In this document: positions 1 through 8,556 of the stretch, in pieces | Numbering within the stretch: the stretch's first letter is position 1 | Layout of the letters: the number at the start of each line of letters is the position of its first letter | DNA from: QHXM01 sp032160165 | GTDB taxonomy: Bacteria; Acidobacteriota; Blastocatellia; Pyrinomonadales; Pyrinomonadaceae | Direction: 5' to 3' | Assembly: GCA_032160165.1 (NCBI GenBank) | Contig: JAVHWA010000155.1 | Coordinates: 1 to 64,000, forward strand | DNA length: 64,000 nt | Notes under the pieces: model-generated | The model's input: the letters and a program-made list of their open reading frames with translations, nothing else | Database searches by the model: none | What the model was told of the DNA's origin: nothing | Translations under genes and position numbers: made by a program

Positions 1-1464
1 CTTGTAGTTGTTGCGGCCCGAGATATAGGAAAGGTTATCGATGAACTGCGTGCGCTTGATTGTGGTTTCGCGCGGGCTGAAGTTGTTGCGCCCTATGTTG
101 AGATTCCCCGAGCCGGTGTTAATTACCGCTTCAGGATCGGCTGAGTTGGCCTGGCCGGGTTCCTTGTCACGCGCCAGCTGAAAACGAAATTCGTTGACCA
201 GGCTGCGCGTCAGAGTAGAAGCCAGCGTACCCGAGAAAGTATCGCTGCGGACCAGGCTGTCGCCCGAGTGTTCTTCCGCCGAGAGCGTTCCGTTATTTTC
301 GTTATTGGCTCCGACGAACCCTTGATGGTTATAGCGAAGCGTTAGTTGGTTCCTGTCATTGAGCGCGAAATCGGCCTTGCCCAGATAAACATTCTGGCTT
401 CTCCCCACGTCATAGTTGTTCAGCTTTGGAACCAGAATGGCGCGAGCACCGGCAGGCGCTGTGGCTATACCGGGCACGTCGAGCACCTGCGGCACGTTTG
501 AGCGTTGGCCATCATAGGTGAAGAAGAAGAACGATTTGTTCTTAACGATCGGGCCGCCCAGTCGGCCACCGAATTGATTGATCCTGGAGGGCGGTCGCTT
601 GTTCAGTCGCCCAGCGCGCGCCTGAGTGGCTTTGTTGACGGGATCGTTGGAGTTCAGTGCCTCGTCGCGGAAGTATTCGAAAACGCCGCCGTGAAACTCG
701 TTAGTTCCGGACTTGGTGACTACGTTGATCACCGCGCCGCCTGCCCGACCAAACTCTGCCGAGAACCCATTCTGGTTGACCTGAAACTCCTGTACAGATT
801 CTTCCGAGAACTGATAAGGCGGACGCACACCGCCGCGCCCCAGCGCCTGGCCAAAGAAAGTATTGTTGTTGTCTACGCCGTCGACCTGAAGACTGTTGAA
901 TGTTCCTCGCTGACCGCCGACAGACAGATCTCCGCCGCGGGGGTCGCGTACTACACCAGGGCTTAGCGTGGCAAAGTCCTGAAAGTTGCGGCCGTTGATG
1001 GGAAGATTATCAATAGCTTTCTGATTGATGGTTGTGGAAACGGAAGTGCGTGTAGTTTCGACAACGGGCAGCTCCGAGGTAATCGTCAACTCACTCGTCT
1101 TCACTCCGCCCACTGAGACTTTGATGTCGAGGGGCGTTCTGCCGCCGACGTTGACCGTGACGTTTTCTATTGCGCGCTGATCAAATCCTTGCGCGGTGGC
1201 GCGCACCGAATACGTTCCCGGCGGCAATAAGATTATTTGATAGTTGCCTTCATCGTCGGAATTGACGCTCTTTTCGCGACCGGTGTCCTGGTTGGTCGCG
1301 GTCACCATCGCGTTTGGAACAGCTGCTTCGTTGGGATCGAGCACGCGCCCCTCAATATTTCCCGTGGTGGCCTGCGATTGGGCCAACACTCCGATCGAGA
1401 TAAGCAACAACGACGCGACCAGCGCGAGCAGTCTGGTGAAGTGGGCGACAGTGTTTCTGAACAT
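1..1464 (-). CDS. TonB-dependent receptor, Oar-like (C-terminus outside window)
   Basis: Outer-membrane receptor of the Oar/carboxypeptidase-regulatory type, which in this family imports large substrates with TonB energy. I translated 488 codons from ATG 1464 without a stop; the gene continues past base 1. A signal peptide (residues 1 to about 29, ending VLAQ) is followed by a carboxypeptidase-regulatory beta-sandwich (about 33-115; GNIEGRVLDP, PPGTYSVRA) and a plug domain (about 135-245; INGRNFQDF, LQVDGVDNNN, FGRAGGAVINVVTKSG), then the first barrel strands. GAGGAAA lies 5 bases upstream of the ATG. The substrate cannot be told from sequence. Family assignment is firm. Confidence 0.93.
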   Translation of the reverse strand, partial: MFRNTVAHFTRLLALVASLLLISIGVLAQSQATTGNIEGRVLDPNEAAVPNAMVTATNQDTGREKSVNSDDEGNYQIILLPPGTYSVRATAQGFDQRAIENVTVNVGGRTPLDIKVSVGGVKTSELTITSELPVVETTRTSVSTTINQKAIDNLPINGRNFQDFATLSPGVVRDPRGGDLSVGGQRGTFNSLQVDGVDNNNTFFGQALGRGGVRPPYQFSEESVQEFQVNQNGFSAEFGRAGGAVINVVTKSGTNEFHGGVFEYFRDEALNSNDPVNKATQARAGRLNKRPPSRINQFGGRLGGPIVKNKSFFFFTYDGQRSNVPQVLDVPGIATAPAGARAILVPKLNNYDVGRSQNVYLGKADFALNDRNQLTLRYNHQGFVGANNENNGTLSAEEHSGDSLVRSDTFSGTLASTLTRSLVNEFRFQLARDKEPGQANSADPEAVINTGSGNLNIGRNNFSPRETTIKRTQFIDNLSYISGRNNYK

Positions 1465-1678
1465 GATTTCCTCTCGAGTAGAGTTGAGTAATGGAAGCTA
1501 ACGCGCGTTCGAACGGCAGGTAACCGTCGTTCACGATTGAAGAATTGCAATAAAAAGGTTGCGTTAAGTCCGTGCGGAACGCCGGGATATTAAGACAGAA
1601 TTCAGGTGAATGCAAGGCACTGTTCAGACAAGGTTCAGCTGCAAAATGTGCGACTGCGCGGGCCTGCAGGCCTCGTCC

Positions 1679-3091
1679 TCAGTTCCGGCTTCGGGCCATG
1701 ATGCGTTCTATCTCGTCCGCCGCGGAAGGAATGCCGCCGGAGAGTTTCTTGAGCGTTCCGTCCGCCATCACCAGATAATCGTCTTCAATTCTCACGCCGA
1801 GCTTTTCCCCCTGGATGTAGACTCCGGGTTCGATGGTGAAGACTTCGCCCGGTTGCAGGGCATGGACGTTATCGGCGACGTCGTGCACATCCATTCCCAA
1901 CGCATGGCCCAGGCCATGAATGAAGAAATGGTCCATGGTGTATTCGCGCCCGTCAGCGTCTTTCGCGCGCAGCGGACTCTTTCGCAGAAACGCTTCCGCG
2001 AACTCGTGCAGTTGCCTGTTGGTAATCCCGGGCTTCCAGTAAGCGGCGGCGGCGGCTTGCGTATCCAGCACAAGCTGGTAGATCGCTCGCTGCCGGGCGG
2101 TGAACTTTCCGCTGGCGGGGTAGGTGCGCGTGATATCAGCAGTGTAGAGTGAGTATTCCGCGCCTATATCGCAAACCACCAGATCGCCCGGATCGATCTT
2201 CTTATGGTTCTCGGAGTAATGAAGAATGGTCGAGTAGATCCCGCTTCCCACGATTGATGGAAATCCTGGACGTTCGGAACCGCCGCGCGTAAATGCCGCT
2301 TCCAGAATTGCCTGGATCTCGTACTCATTCATTCCCGGCTTTAGTTTGAGAGCGATGTCGCGTTGCGCCTCTCCGGTGATGTCGATTGCTTTCTGAAGGA
2401 GGGCCACTTCCGAGGGCGACTTTACCCGCCGCAAGGGGCCGACTATGTTGGCTGCCGATCGGACCTCGATGCCGGGCAGATCGTGTTGTGCACGTTGGAC
2501 GAATTCATACTCAAGTACCCTGCCGTTACTCGCTTTGCGCGGGGCGATAGTGTAGAGCTTCATCGCACTCTCACCATTCGCGTTCTTGAAAGCGGGCAAC
2601 GAAGCCGCCTCTTTCAATTTAGTCCAGAGCTCGTCCATCGACAGCACACTCTCGACGCCGAAGACTTTCGCGGTCTCCGGGCCGGGAGCGAGCTGCACCC
2701 CGGTCCATCGTTCGGCGCCAAGGTCCCGCGGCGGTATGAATACGATCTCATGCGCGCCGTTGGCGGACGGAAGTCCTTGCGGGATGAGCATCACGGCGGC
2801 ACTTGGCGTGCGAACGCCGGTTAAGTAAGCGAACCAGTTGTTCTGGCGATAGCGCATCTCAACGCCGTTGTCCTCTTCGACGTTCCCCAGAATGACCACA
2901 ATCCCGTCTTTGACCTGTGACAGGACTTTCTCGCGACGCGCGCGATATTCTGCGACGGGCTGATTCAGCAGGCGCACGCCTGGCTCGTCCCAAAAGTCGC
3001 CGTCGATTCCGGCGTTGGCGGTAGAGTAGAAAGCGGAAGCGGCGATCAAGAACGCCAGGAACAGAGCGACGATGAACCGATGCGACTTCAT
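1679..3091 (-). CDS. Secreted Xaa-Pro aminopeptidase, M24B family
   Basis: Cleaves N-terminal residues preceding proline; pita-bread metallopeptidase fold. From ATG 3091 the protein has 470 residues, with a signal peptide (MKSHRFIVALFLAFLIAASA, then FYSTANA), an N-terminal AMP_N domain (about 30-185) and an M24 catalytic domain (about 225-460). All five metal ligands are visible: Asp308, Asp319 (VCDIGAEY, TADITRTY), His396 (HGLGHALGMDVHD), Glu421 (TIEPGVYI) and Glu436 (RIEDDYLV). I chose 3091 over the longer ORF start at 3142 because AAGGA lies 8 bases upstream and the signal peptide starts there. Export is unusual for an enzyme class best known from the cytoplasm, but secreted forms occur in Acidobacteriota. 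Confidence 0.93.
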   Translation of the reverse strand: MKSHRFIVALFLAFLIAASAFYSTANAGIDGDFWDEPGVRLLNQPVAEYRARREKVLSQVKDGIVVILGNVEEDNGVEMRYRQNNWFAYLTGVRTPSAAVMLIPQGLPSANGAHEIVFIPPRDLGAERWTGVQLAPGPETAKVFGVESVLSMDELWTKLKEAASLPAFKNANGESAMKLYTIAPRKASNGRVLEYEFVQRAQHDLPGIEVRSAANIVGPLRRVKSPSEVALLQKAIDITGEAQRDIALKLKPGMNEYEIQAILEAAFTRGGSERPGFPSIVGSGIYSTILHYSENHKKIDPGDLVVCDIGAEYSLYTADITRTYPASGKFTARQRAIYQLVLDTQAAAAAYWKPGITNRQLHEFAEAFLRKSPLRAKDADGREYTMDHFFIHGLGHALGMDVHDVADNVHALQPGEVFTIEPGVYIQGEKLGVRIEDDYLVMADGTLKKLSGGIPSAADEIERIMARSRN

Positions 3092-3131
3092 AAGATCATT
3101 CCTTAGGCTGCTGTGATTCAGAGAACGAGAA

Positions 3132-3165
3132 AGCGCCCTCATGCTTTTCTACGATTGAGGGCGCT
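3132..3165 (-). terminator. Hairpin terminator after the GT2 glycosyltransferase
   Basis: Ten-base inverted repeat AGCGCCCTCA / TGAGGGCGCT with a 14-base loop. Read on the minus strand it follows the stop of the glycosyltransferase and is followed by TTCTCGTTCTC, a loose pyrimidine tract. It separates that gene from the downstream M24B peptidase. Confidence 0.65.
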
Positions 3166-3208
3166 AAGAAGTTTTGGGATAAAACGGCGATGGATCATTT
3201 GTTGGGAG

Positions 3209-4837
3209 CTAGACCCGCGGCCCCGATGCCAGCGGTCGCCACAAATTCTGCAGACGCTGACCGCCAGTCGTTTGCAGCAGACTCATAACACCCATGTAGC
3301 CGTACCCGAAGAAGAAGAGGGAAAGGAACGGGATTGTGCCCCACAACCCGAAACGCATCGCATATAAGATGGCGAGCAGGAAGTAAACCGAGAAGCCCAG
3401 CTCGAGCAGTGGAAGAAAGCCGTGCTTGCGCTTGTACTTTTTCCGCTTCCAGGTTTCATCGCGCTGCTCTTCGACCCGGTACTTCGGCGTTCGAACGAAC
3501 TCAGTCTTGAACCCGACGAGCGCCTCGATGACGGCGCGCGCATTGGAAAACGCGAGTCCGATACCGAGGCCCATGACCAGCGGCAGGTGCATCAGCCGCG
3601 AACGCCTGTCCTTGTTGAGATACCAGACGCCGGTGCCGTAGAAGAAGAGAACGGAAAGGGTTGAAAAGAAGAGCAGCGGCACATCGAAAATCATCAAGTG
3701 ATAAAAGCCCTGGTTGTACCGGACTAAAAGCAAGGGAAACTGCAGGAAGCTCACAAGGATCATCAAGGGGTAACTGATGTTGCCGGTTAGCCTGAAGAAC
3801 ATTTCCAGTTTGACGCGAAATGGTAACGGCGCGGCCCATATTCGGCCAAACAGTTTCAGTCCGACTTGCATCACTCCCTTGGCCCATCGTCGTTGCTGTG
3901 CCTTGAAGGCATTGATCTCAACAGGAATCTCAGCCGGAGCGACCTCGTCCAGAAGGTAGACGAAACGCCAACCCATCAATTGAGCGCGAAAGGAAAGATC
4001 GGTGTCTTCAGTGAGCGTGTCGTGCTGCCAACCGCCGCTCATGTCGATCGCCTTGCGCCGCCAAATACCCGCCGTCCCATTGAAGTTGAAAAAACCGCCG
4101 GTTCGGTTTCTGACCGTCTGTTCCACCACGAAATGCCCGTCGAGCAGGATCGTTTGGAGACGTGTCAGCAGGTTGTAATCGCCGTTGATATGCGCCCAGC
4201 GCATCTGCGCGCAACCGACGAGCGGATCAGTGAAAAAGTCTACCAGCTTGCGCAAACAATCCGGCTTTGGCACAAAGTCAGCATCGAAGATGGCGATAAG
4301 CTCTCCCTTAGCGCTCTTCAAGCCGTTTTCCAGCGCGCCCGCCTTGAACCCGGTCCGGTCTGAGCGGTGGATATAGCTAATATCGAACCCGGCGCGCTTG
4401 TATCCCTCGACGGTAGCTTCGGCGAGTTTGATCGTCTCGTCAGTCGAATCGTCGAGGACCTGAAACTCGATTCGATCGCGCGGATAGTCAATCTCCGTCA
4501 CCGCCTTGAGCAGGCGTTCGACGACGTACATTTCGTTGAAGAGCGGTAGCTGGACCGTGATTATCGGCAGTTCGTCTTCACTGTAGAGTCTGGCGGGGCT
4601 AGGCACGAGTTTGCGATAGCGCCAGAAATCTATGACCTGCTTTACGCGATAAACACCGTAGATAGCGAGTACGGAAAGGATGCTGAAATAGAGAATAAGG
4701 ACGGTCCAGTCAAAGGAATCGAGCTGGTAGACGGTGCTGACATTGGCGCTCGCCTTATCGACCACCTCGCAGATCTTGGGGAAGGTCACGCAGATGTCGT
4801 CGGACGACTGGGCCAGGGCAAGGAGATAAAAAGACAT
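3209..4837 (-). CDS. Processive family-2 glycosyltransferase (cellulose-synthase-like), membrane
   Basis: Inverting GT2 of the cellulose/mannan synthase type that polymerises sugars while extruding the chain through its own membrane domain. From ATG 4837 it has 542 residues. One TM segment precedes the GT domain (about 48-65) and four or five follow it (about 340-520). Catalytic motifs are complete: VLDDSTDE, FDADF (Asp185/Asp187), TEDTD (276-280) and QQRRW (314-318). The longer ORF reaches 4990, but ATG 4837 begins a hydrophobic segment and has GAAAGAA just upstream. The sugar and product are not predictable; glucomannan-type CslA homologues look closest. No BcsB or c-di-GMP PilZ domain is present. 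Confidence 0.88.
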   Translation of the reverse strand: MSFYLLALAQSSDDICVTFPKICEVVDKASANVSTVYQLDSFDWTVLILYFSILSVLAIYGVYRVKQVIDFWRYRKLVPSPARLYSEDELPIITVQLPLFNEMYVVERLLKAVTEIDYPRDRIEFQVLDDSTDETIKLAEATVEGYKRAGFDISYIHRSDRTGFKAGALENGLKSAKGELIAIFDADFVPKPDCLRKLVDFFTDPLVGCAQMRWAHINGDYNLLTRLQTILLDGHFVVEQTVRNRTGGFFNFNGTAGIWRRKAIDMSGGWQHDTLTEDTDLSFRAQLMGWRFVYLLDEVAPAEIPVEINAFKAQQRRWAKGVMQVGLKLFGRIWAAPLPFRVKLEMFFRLTGNISYPLMILVSFLQFPLLLVRYNQGFYHLMIFDVPLLFFSTLSVLFFYGTGVWYLNKDRRSRLMHLPLVMGLGIGLAFSNARAVIEALVGFKTEFVRTPKYRVEEQRDETWKRKKYKRKHGFLPLLELGFSVYFLLAILYAMRFGLWGTIPFLSLFFFGYGYMGVMSLLQTTGGQRLQNLWRPLASGPRV

Positions 4838-5317
4838 TTCTTTCGGACCCGGAAGTTGGAAGTCAGGACCCATTAGGGAACGGCTGGCTTCGAATTCCAC
4901 ATTTATAGCGGTAACAGCAAACAGGCAGCGCACCTTCGCGCTGCCCGGCACATAAGACGCTAATTGTAACCCAGCGGATGCTCGCGACAAAGGCAGCAGT
5001 TAGGTACGGGTGCTACTTGCCCTCCAGATAGCGAAACTACCGACTCCAAGAGCCTCGAAAGCGCCAACGGCGCGAAATGCAGTAGCCTGGGCCAGCGGCC
5101 CAGGGAAGGTTTGCGTTTAGAATTATCAAGCGCTGTAGGCGCGTAATAAACGGGTCAGCTCATTTCGCGCTTTCAGCGCTCCGATGGGTCGGGTGCGCGG
5201 AGACCTGGGCCGTTGGCCCAGGCTATTGCATTTCGCGCCCTTAGCGCTGAGAACGGAATTAGGCGAAAGAGTAAAATGGCGAGTCTCTGTTAGTGGCTCA
5301 TGCTGTCTCATCTTCTA
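4838..5317. other. 480-bp intergenic region holding a composite inverted repeat
   Basis: No convincing ORF. Most of the interval from 5060 to 5247 is a REP-like element listed separately. The remainder, 4838-5059, is the upstream region of the glycosyltransferase and shows nothing I can name. Confidence 0.6.
5060..5247. repeat. Composite REP-like inverted repeat (AGCGCT...GCGCGAAATG modules)
   Basis: The outer arms 5060-5104 and 5203-5247 are 45-base inverted copies with four differences, each containing the hairpin CCTGGGCCRNCGGCCCAGG and the module AGCGCNAANGGCGCGAAATG. Two further module copies lie inside, at 5129-5149 (plus) and 5161-5180 (minus). There are thus four modules in alternating orientation, as in bacterial interspersed mosaic elements. 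It separates two minus-strand genes. Confidence 0.75.
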
Positions 5318-5869
5318 TCACGGTGCTTCCTGCCCGGACTGATCAAGTGGTGGCGGTGCGTAAGCTTCACCAGGCGGGCCGGCATCGACGGGAGCCGGTG
5401 GCGGCGGCGGCGGCGGCGGAGTACCCGATCCATCAATGCCTCGGCTCTCAAAGAGCGCGACGCCGATAATCCCGCCGACGAGCGACAGCGCGATCTGCAC
5501 TATCATCGAGAGAAGCCCGACCAGGAATATGATTAACCCGTACGAGAAGTGCTCGGGGTCCATGCCGGCCCGGCGGATCTGGTCCTCGTAGAGCGATCTG
5601 TCGGTGACATAAAAGCTGACGAGCAGAAGCGCGGCGAAAGCGATCAGCGCGCCAACCACCCCGGCAAGCAGTCCGATGATTGCGCCGTCTCCAACGCGCG
5701 CGGGAACCGGCGACTTCTTTATGAAGAGGTACGCCGCGAGCGCGCCGCCCAGGATCGCCCAGATACAACACGCGAGTCTGACGAATGGAATCTGGGGAAT
5801 AACCGTCACTGCGGACAGCCCGCCTATTACAGCTCCACCAATAAGCGACGCTCGCAATCTATTGCTCAT
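5318..5869 (-). CDS. Unknown membrane protein with proline-rich tail
   Basis: I do not recognise a family. The 183-residue protein has four probable membrane segments (about 8-28, 30-50, 62-90, 105-140) and a C-terminal cytoplasmic or extracellular tail with an eight-proline run (about 152-159) followed by more Pro/Ala/Gly. The downstream end abuts the REP-like element; the gene for the DUF2085 membrane protein ends 7 bases upstream of its start, so the two are probably co-transcribed. The proline tail may be a flexible spacer or binding region; that is inference. Confidence 0.7.
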   Translation of the reverse strand: MSNRLRASLIGGAVIGGLSAVTVIPQIPFVRLACCIWAILGGALAAYLFIKKSPVPARVGDGAIIGLLAGVVGALIAFAALLLVSFYVTDRSLYEDQIRRAGMDPEHFSYGLIIFLVGLLSMIVQIALSLVGGIIGVALFESRGIDGSGTPPPPPPPPAPVDAGPPGEAYAPPPLDQSGQEAP

Positions 5870-5875
5870 CCTAGG

Positions 5876-6457
5876 TCACACCTCTTGTTCATATTTCGTT
5901 TCTCTGGAGCGAGACCATCCTGGCGACATTCTAATCATATCCAGTAAAGCGGGGACGACGTAAAAAGCTACGACGGAACCTAAAAGTGCTCCGCTAAGAG
6001 AACGCGTGAGACGCGTGTTCTGCCAAATGCCAAGATAGTCTAGAGCAAAATCCAGGACTGCAGGTGCGAGCGCGATCAGCAGCCACCTTCGCGCGGGGGC
6101 AGGATAGCTTTGCGCAAGTGAACGCACTACCGGATAAAACAGTACGCCGGCGGCAAACCCAAAATAGATTCCGGTGCAGCGAGCGCAGACCGCCAGCGGA
6201 TGGCCATCGACATAAAATGAGCGTTCGGGAATCTGGTGGCAAAACTTTTCGAAGGACTTATAAAGGACGAAGGCGGCTGAGTTGTGACCGTGCGCGAGAG
6301 CCATCGGCGCGATGACGATCAAGCTTACGAAGGCGAGGGTAAGCAGAGCAGTGATTGACCAAACGACAACAAGGGATGAGGGATGAGGGATGAAAGCAGA
6401 GGTACTCGATGTCAAAGATGTACTGGATAGTCGACCTCTCTTCTCTTCATCCCTCAT
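5876..6457 (-). CDS. DUF2085 membrane protein
   Basis: Small polytopic membrane protein of the DUF2085 family, function unknown. The signature FCHQIPERSFYVDGHPLAVC followed by ARCTGIY is clear (about 73-99) and contains the conserved Cys/His residues. Four TM segments are plausible. The start is uncertain: ATG 6457 lies inside a 7-bp tandem-repeat array, so residues 1 to about 29 are partly repeat-encoded (AFIPHPSSL), while the next in-frame ATG (6304) would delete the first TM segment. No alternative GTG/TTG start was found between them. It follows glpX by 17 bases. Confidence 0.8.
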   Translation of the reverse strand: MRDEEKRGRLSSTSLTSSTSAFIPHPSSLVVVWSITALLTLAFVSLIVIAPMALAHGHNSAAFVLYKSFEKFCHQIPERSFYVDGHPLAVCARCTGIYFGFAAGVLFYPVVRSLAQSYPAPARRWLLIALAPAVLDFALDYLGIWQNTRLTRSLSGALLGSVVAFYVVPALLDMIRMSPGWSRSRETKYEQEV

Positions 6458-6474
6458 CCCTCGGCCCTCATCCC
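6373..6474. repeat. Inverted heptamer array, consensus GGGATGA
   Basis: Three perfect tandem GGGATGA units at 6373-6393 face four TCATCCC-type units at 6447-6474 (third unit TCGGCCC), giving an imperfect hairpin with a 53-base spacer. The right arm ends directly against the glpX stop codon (6475-6477), and the left arm lies within the reading frame of the DUF2085 gene. Confidence 0.9.
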
Positions 6475-7521
6475 TTAAAACCGGATTACCGCATCCGGGC
6501 CACCCTCAACATGCACCGTATCAACGAAGCGTATGTGTCTGGATTCCGTCGTCATCACCAGCGAATGCGTGCGCTTGCCGGCTCCGAAGAAACGAACTCC
6601 GCGCAGCAGCGCGCCATCGGTGACGCCTGTGGCCGCGAAGATAATCCGCTTGCCCGGGGCCAGATCGTCTGTGTCGTATACCTTGTCCGGGTCTGAGATT
6701 CCCATTTCCTTCAGCCGCCCGAGTACTGTTTCGCGCGCTGGAACCTTGTCCTTATCAACACCCAAACGTTCAGGATCAAAGACCAGCCTGGCCTGTATCT
6801 CGCCATTCAGGCACTTCATCGCTGCGGCGGTAATAACGCCTTCGGGCGCGCCGCCTATCCCCATCAAGGCATGAATGTTAGTTCCCGCCACCGCTGCGGA
6901 GATTCCCGCCGAAAGGTCTCCGTCAGAGATCAGGCGTATACGCGCGCCCGCCGAGCGCACATCGTCGATCAATTGCTTGTGCCGAGATCGTTCGAGCGTA
7001 ATGACGGTGAGATCTTCTATGTCGCGTCCAAGCCGTCGCGCGATGTTCTTTAGATTGTCTTTGACGGGAGCATCAATATTAACTGAGCCGCGACAGGAAG
7101 GACCCACGACGATCTTGTCCATATAGATGTCGGGGGCGTTAAGAAGCCCGCCGCGTTCGGCCGCCGCCAGAACTGCGATCGCGTTGTTGCCTCCCAGTGC
7201 GCAAAGGTTCGTACCTTCCAGCGGGTCAACGGCGATATCAACTTCCGGAAACGACGCACGAACTTCCTCGCTTGCGCCCGCTCCGCCCAGTTCCTCGCCG
7301 ATGTATAACATCGGGGCTTCGTCGCGCTCGCCCTCACCAATAACGATTCGCCCTCGCATCGGAACTGTGTCCATCACTTCGCGCATGGCTTCGACCGCGA
7401 CGTGGTCCGAAAACTTACGATCGCCCTGTCCCATGGTGCGCGCCGACGCGATGGCGGCGGCTTCGCAGACGCGTAGAAAATCCAAAGAGAGCTCGCGCTC
7501 TGTTCTTAGCTCGTGTCCCAT
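6475..7521 (-). CDS. glpX: Fructose-1,6-bisphosphatase class II
   Basis: Hydrolyses fructose-1,6-bisphosphate to fructose-6-phosphate in gluconeogenesis, cytoplasmic. The 348-residue length is typical of GlpX. Diagnostic segments are visible: GRIVIGEGERDEAPMLYIGE (about 58-77), the metal-binding DPLEGTN (about 97-103), and GIGGAPEGVITAAAMKCL (about 222-239). The reverse-strand stop abuts a GGGATGA heptamer array. No class I FBPase is in the window. Very secure. Confidence 0.96.
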   Translation of the reverse strand: MGHELRTERELSLDFLRVCEAAAIASARTMGQGDRKFSDHVAVEAMREVMDTVPMRGRIVIGEGERDEAPMLYIGEELGGAGASEEVRASFPEVDIAVDPLEGTNLCALGGNNAIAVLAAAERGGLLNAPDIYMDKIVVGPSCRGSVNIDAPVKDNLKNIARRLGRDIEDLTVITLERSRHKQLIDDVRSAGARIRLISDGDLSAGISAAVAGTNIHALMGIGGAPEGVITAAAMKCLNGEIQARLVFDPERLGVDKDKVPARETVLGRLKEMGISDPDKVYDTDDLAPGKRIIFAATGVTDGALLRGVRFFGAGKRTHSLVMTTESRHIRFVDTVHVEGGPDAVIRF

Positions 7522-7844
7522 CTAACACTCTCCTAGAGATGAAGTCCTGGTCAGAAGCCTCACCTGTTTGACCAATTGTAAGAGATTGGAAATGCGGCGG
7601 TATAGTAGCAGAGCGTTCAGCCTTTTTGTAAGCTTAGGGTCAGTCGATGAGTTTGGCGACCAGGGCTTTCGCTCCTCCGAATTAGAACGATCCACGAAAT
7701 CCGGCCAAGGGATCACCAAGAGGCTTAATGCGCCTAACAAAACTGCGGCGCAAGCAGGCGATAAAGAAGGATGGCTGCCAAACAGGGTATCGAGTAGAAG
7801 CAGCGCCCAGGGCGCCACCGGTGTCCCGGACGGCGGTGAGCGTG
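7522..7844. other. 323-bp intergenic, nothing recognised
   Basis: Between the start of glpX and the end of the VOC gene. Reading frames present here have no recognisable domain, no credible ribosome site and no TM pattern. AGAGTGTTAG (7520-7529 read on minus) precedes glpX and includes a modest GGAG-like site. I see no tRNA or strong hairpin. Confidence 0.5.
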
Positions 7845-8285
7845 TCAGAAAAGTTCCTCGGCCAGCGCGACGATGATGCCTGCAGGGCCTCGCACGTAGC
7901 AGAGCCTGTATTTGTCCTCGTACTGTACCATCTGACCGATGAGTTCTGCGCCGTGGGCACGCAGGCGGGACACGGTGTCGTCGATGTCTTCGACCGCGAA
8001 CATGATCTGTCGGAGGCCCAGCGTGTTCGGCGGGGCATTCGCTGGCTCGGTCCCGACCAGCTCAGGGTTGCGGAACTTCGTCAGCTCGACCCGCCCGTGG
8101 CCGTCCGGGGTCCGCATCAAAGCGATGTCGACCTGGACGCCTTCGAGCCCGTTGAGGCGGTCCACCCAGGGGCCTTCGACCGGCATCTCGCCTTCAAGTG
8201 CCATGCCGAGGGTGGCGAAGAAGGCAATGGCTGCTGAGAGGTCGTCAACGATGACACTGACATGGTCCATTCTCTTGATCGTCAT
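7845..8285 (-). CDS. VOC (glyoxalase/bleomycin resistance-like) protein
   Basis: Vicinal-oxygen-chelate fold protein of 146 residues: two babbab modules, roughly 4-65 and 75-145. The N-terminal MDHVSVIVDDLSAAIAFFAT carries the usual first metal-ligand His8; VELTKF (about 68-73) and the terminal Glu-rich ALAEELF fit the other ligands. Whether it is a lyase, dioxygenase or antibiotic-binding protein cannot be told. Monocistronic as far as neighbours show, with TAGGAAC just upstream of ATG. Confidence 0.85.
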   Translation of the reverse strand: MTIKRMDHVSVIVDDLSAAIAFFATLGMALEGEMPVEGPWVDRLNGLEGVQVDIALMRTPDGHGRVELTKFRNPELVGTEPANAPPNTLGLRQIMFAVEDIDDTVSRLRAHGAELIGQMVQYEDKYRLCYVRGPAGIIVALAEELF

Positions 8286-8556
8286 GTTCCTAGGTTAGCA
8301 GGGGCATTGAGCGACCGTCCAGGTTGTCTGTTCTACCGAGTTGGATGTCCAACAGAACCCGGTTAGCCGAGGAACCCAGGGAACTGAGGCGACGCCTAAG
8401 GCATACCGCTAGCGATCTGCTATCGGGTACTCTTGTCCAAAATCACGCCGCTTCTTCCGCAAAATGCAATGACTCTTTCGTATTCCCGATGTAGCTGGCG
8501 GAGCTCCCCTTCACGCGGCGAAGCATCTCTCCTAATAACAATTCCGCGGAGATATC

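Noticed and set aside
7568..7876. 102-residue ORF in the glpX-VOC gap
   Set aside because: It overlaps the VOC gene antisense and has no homologous motif.
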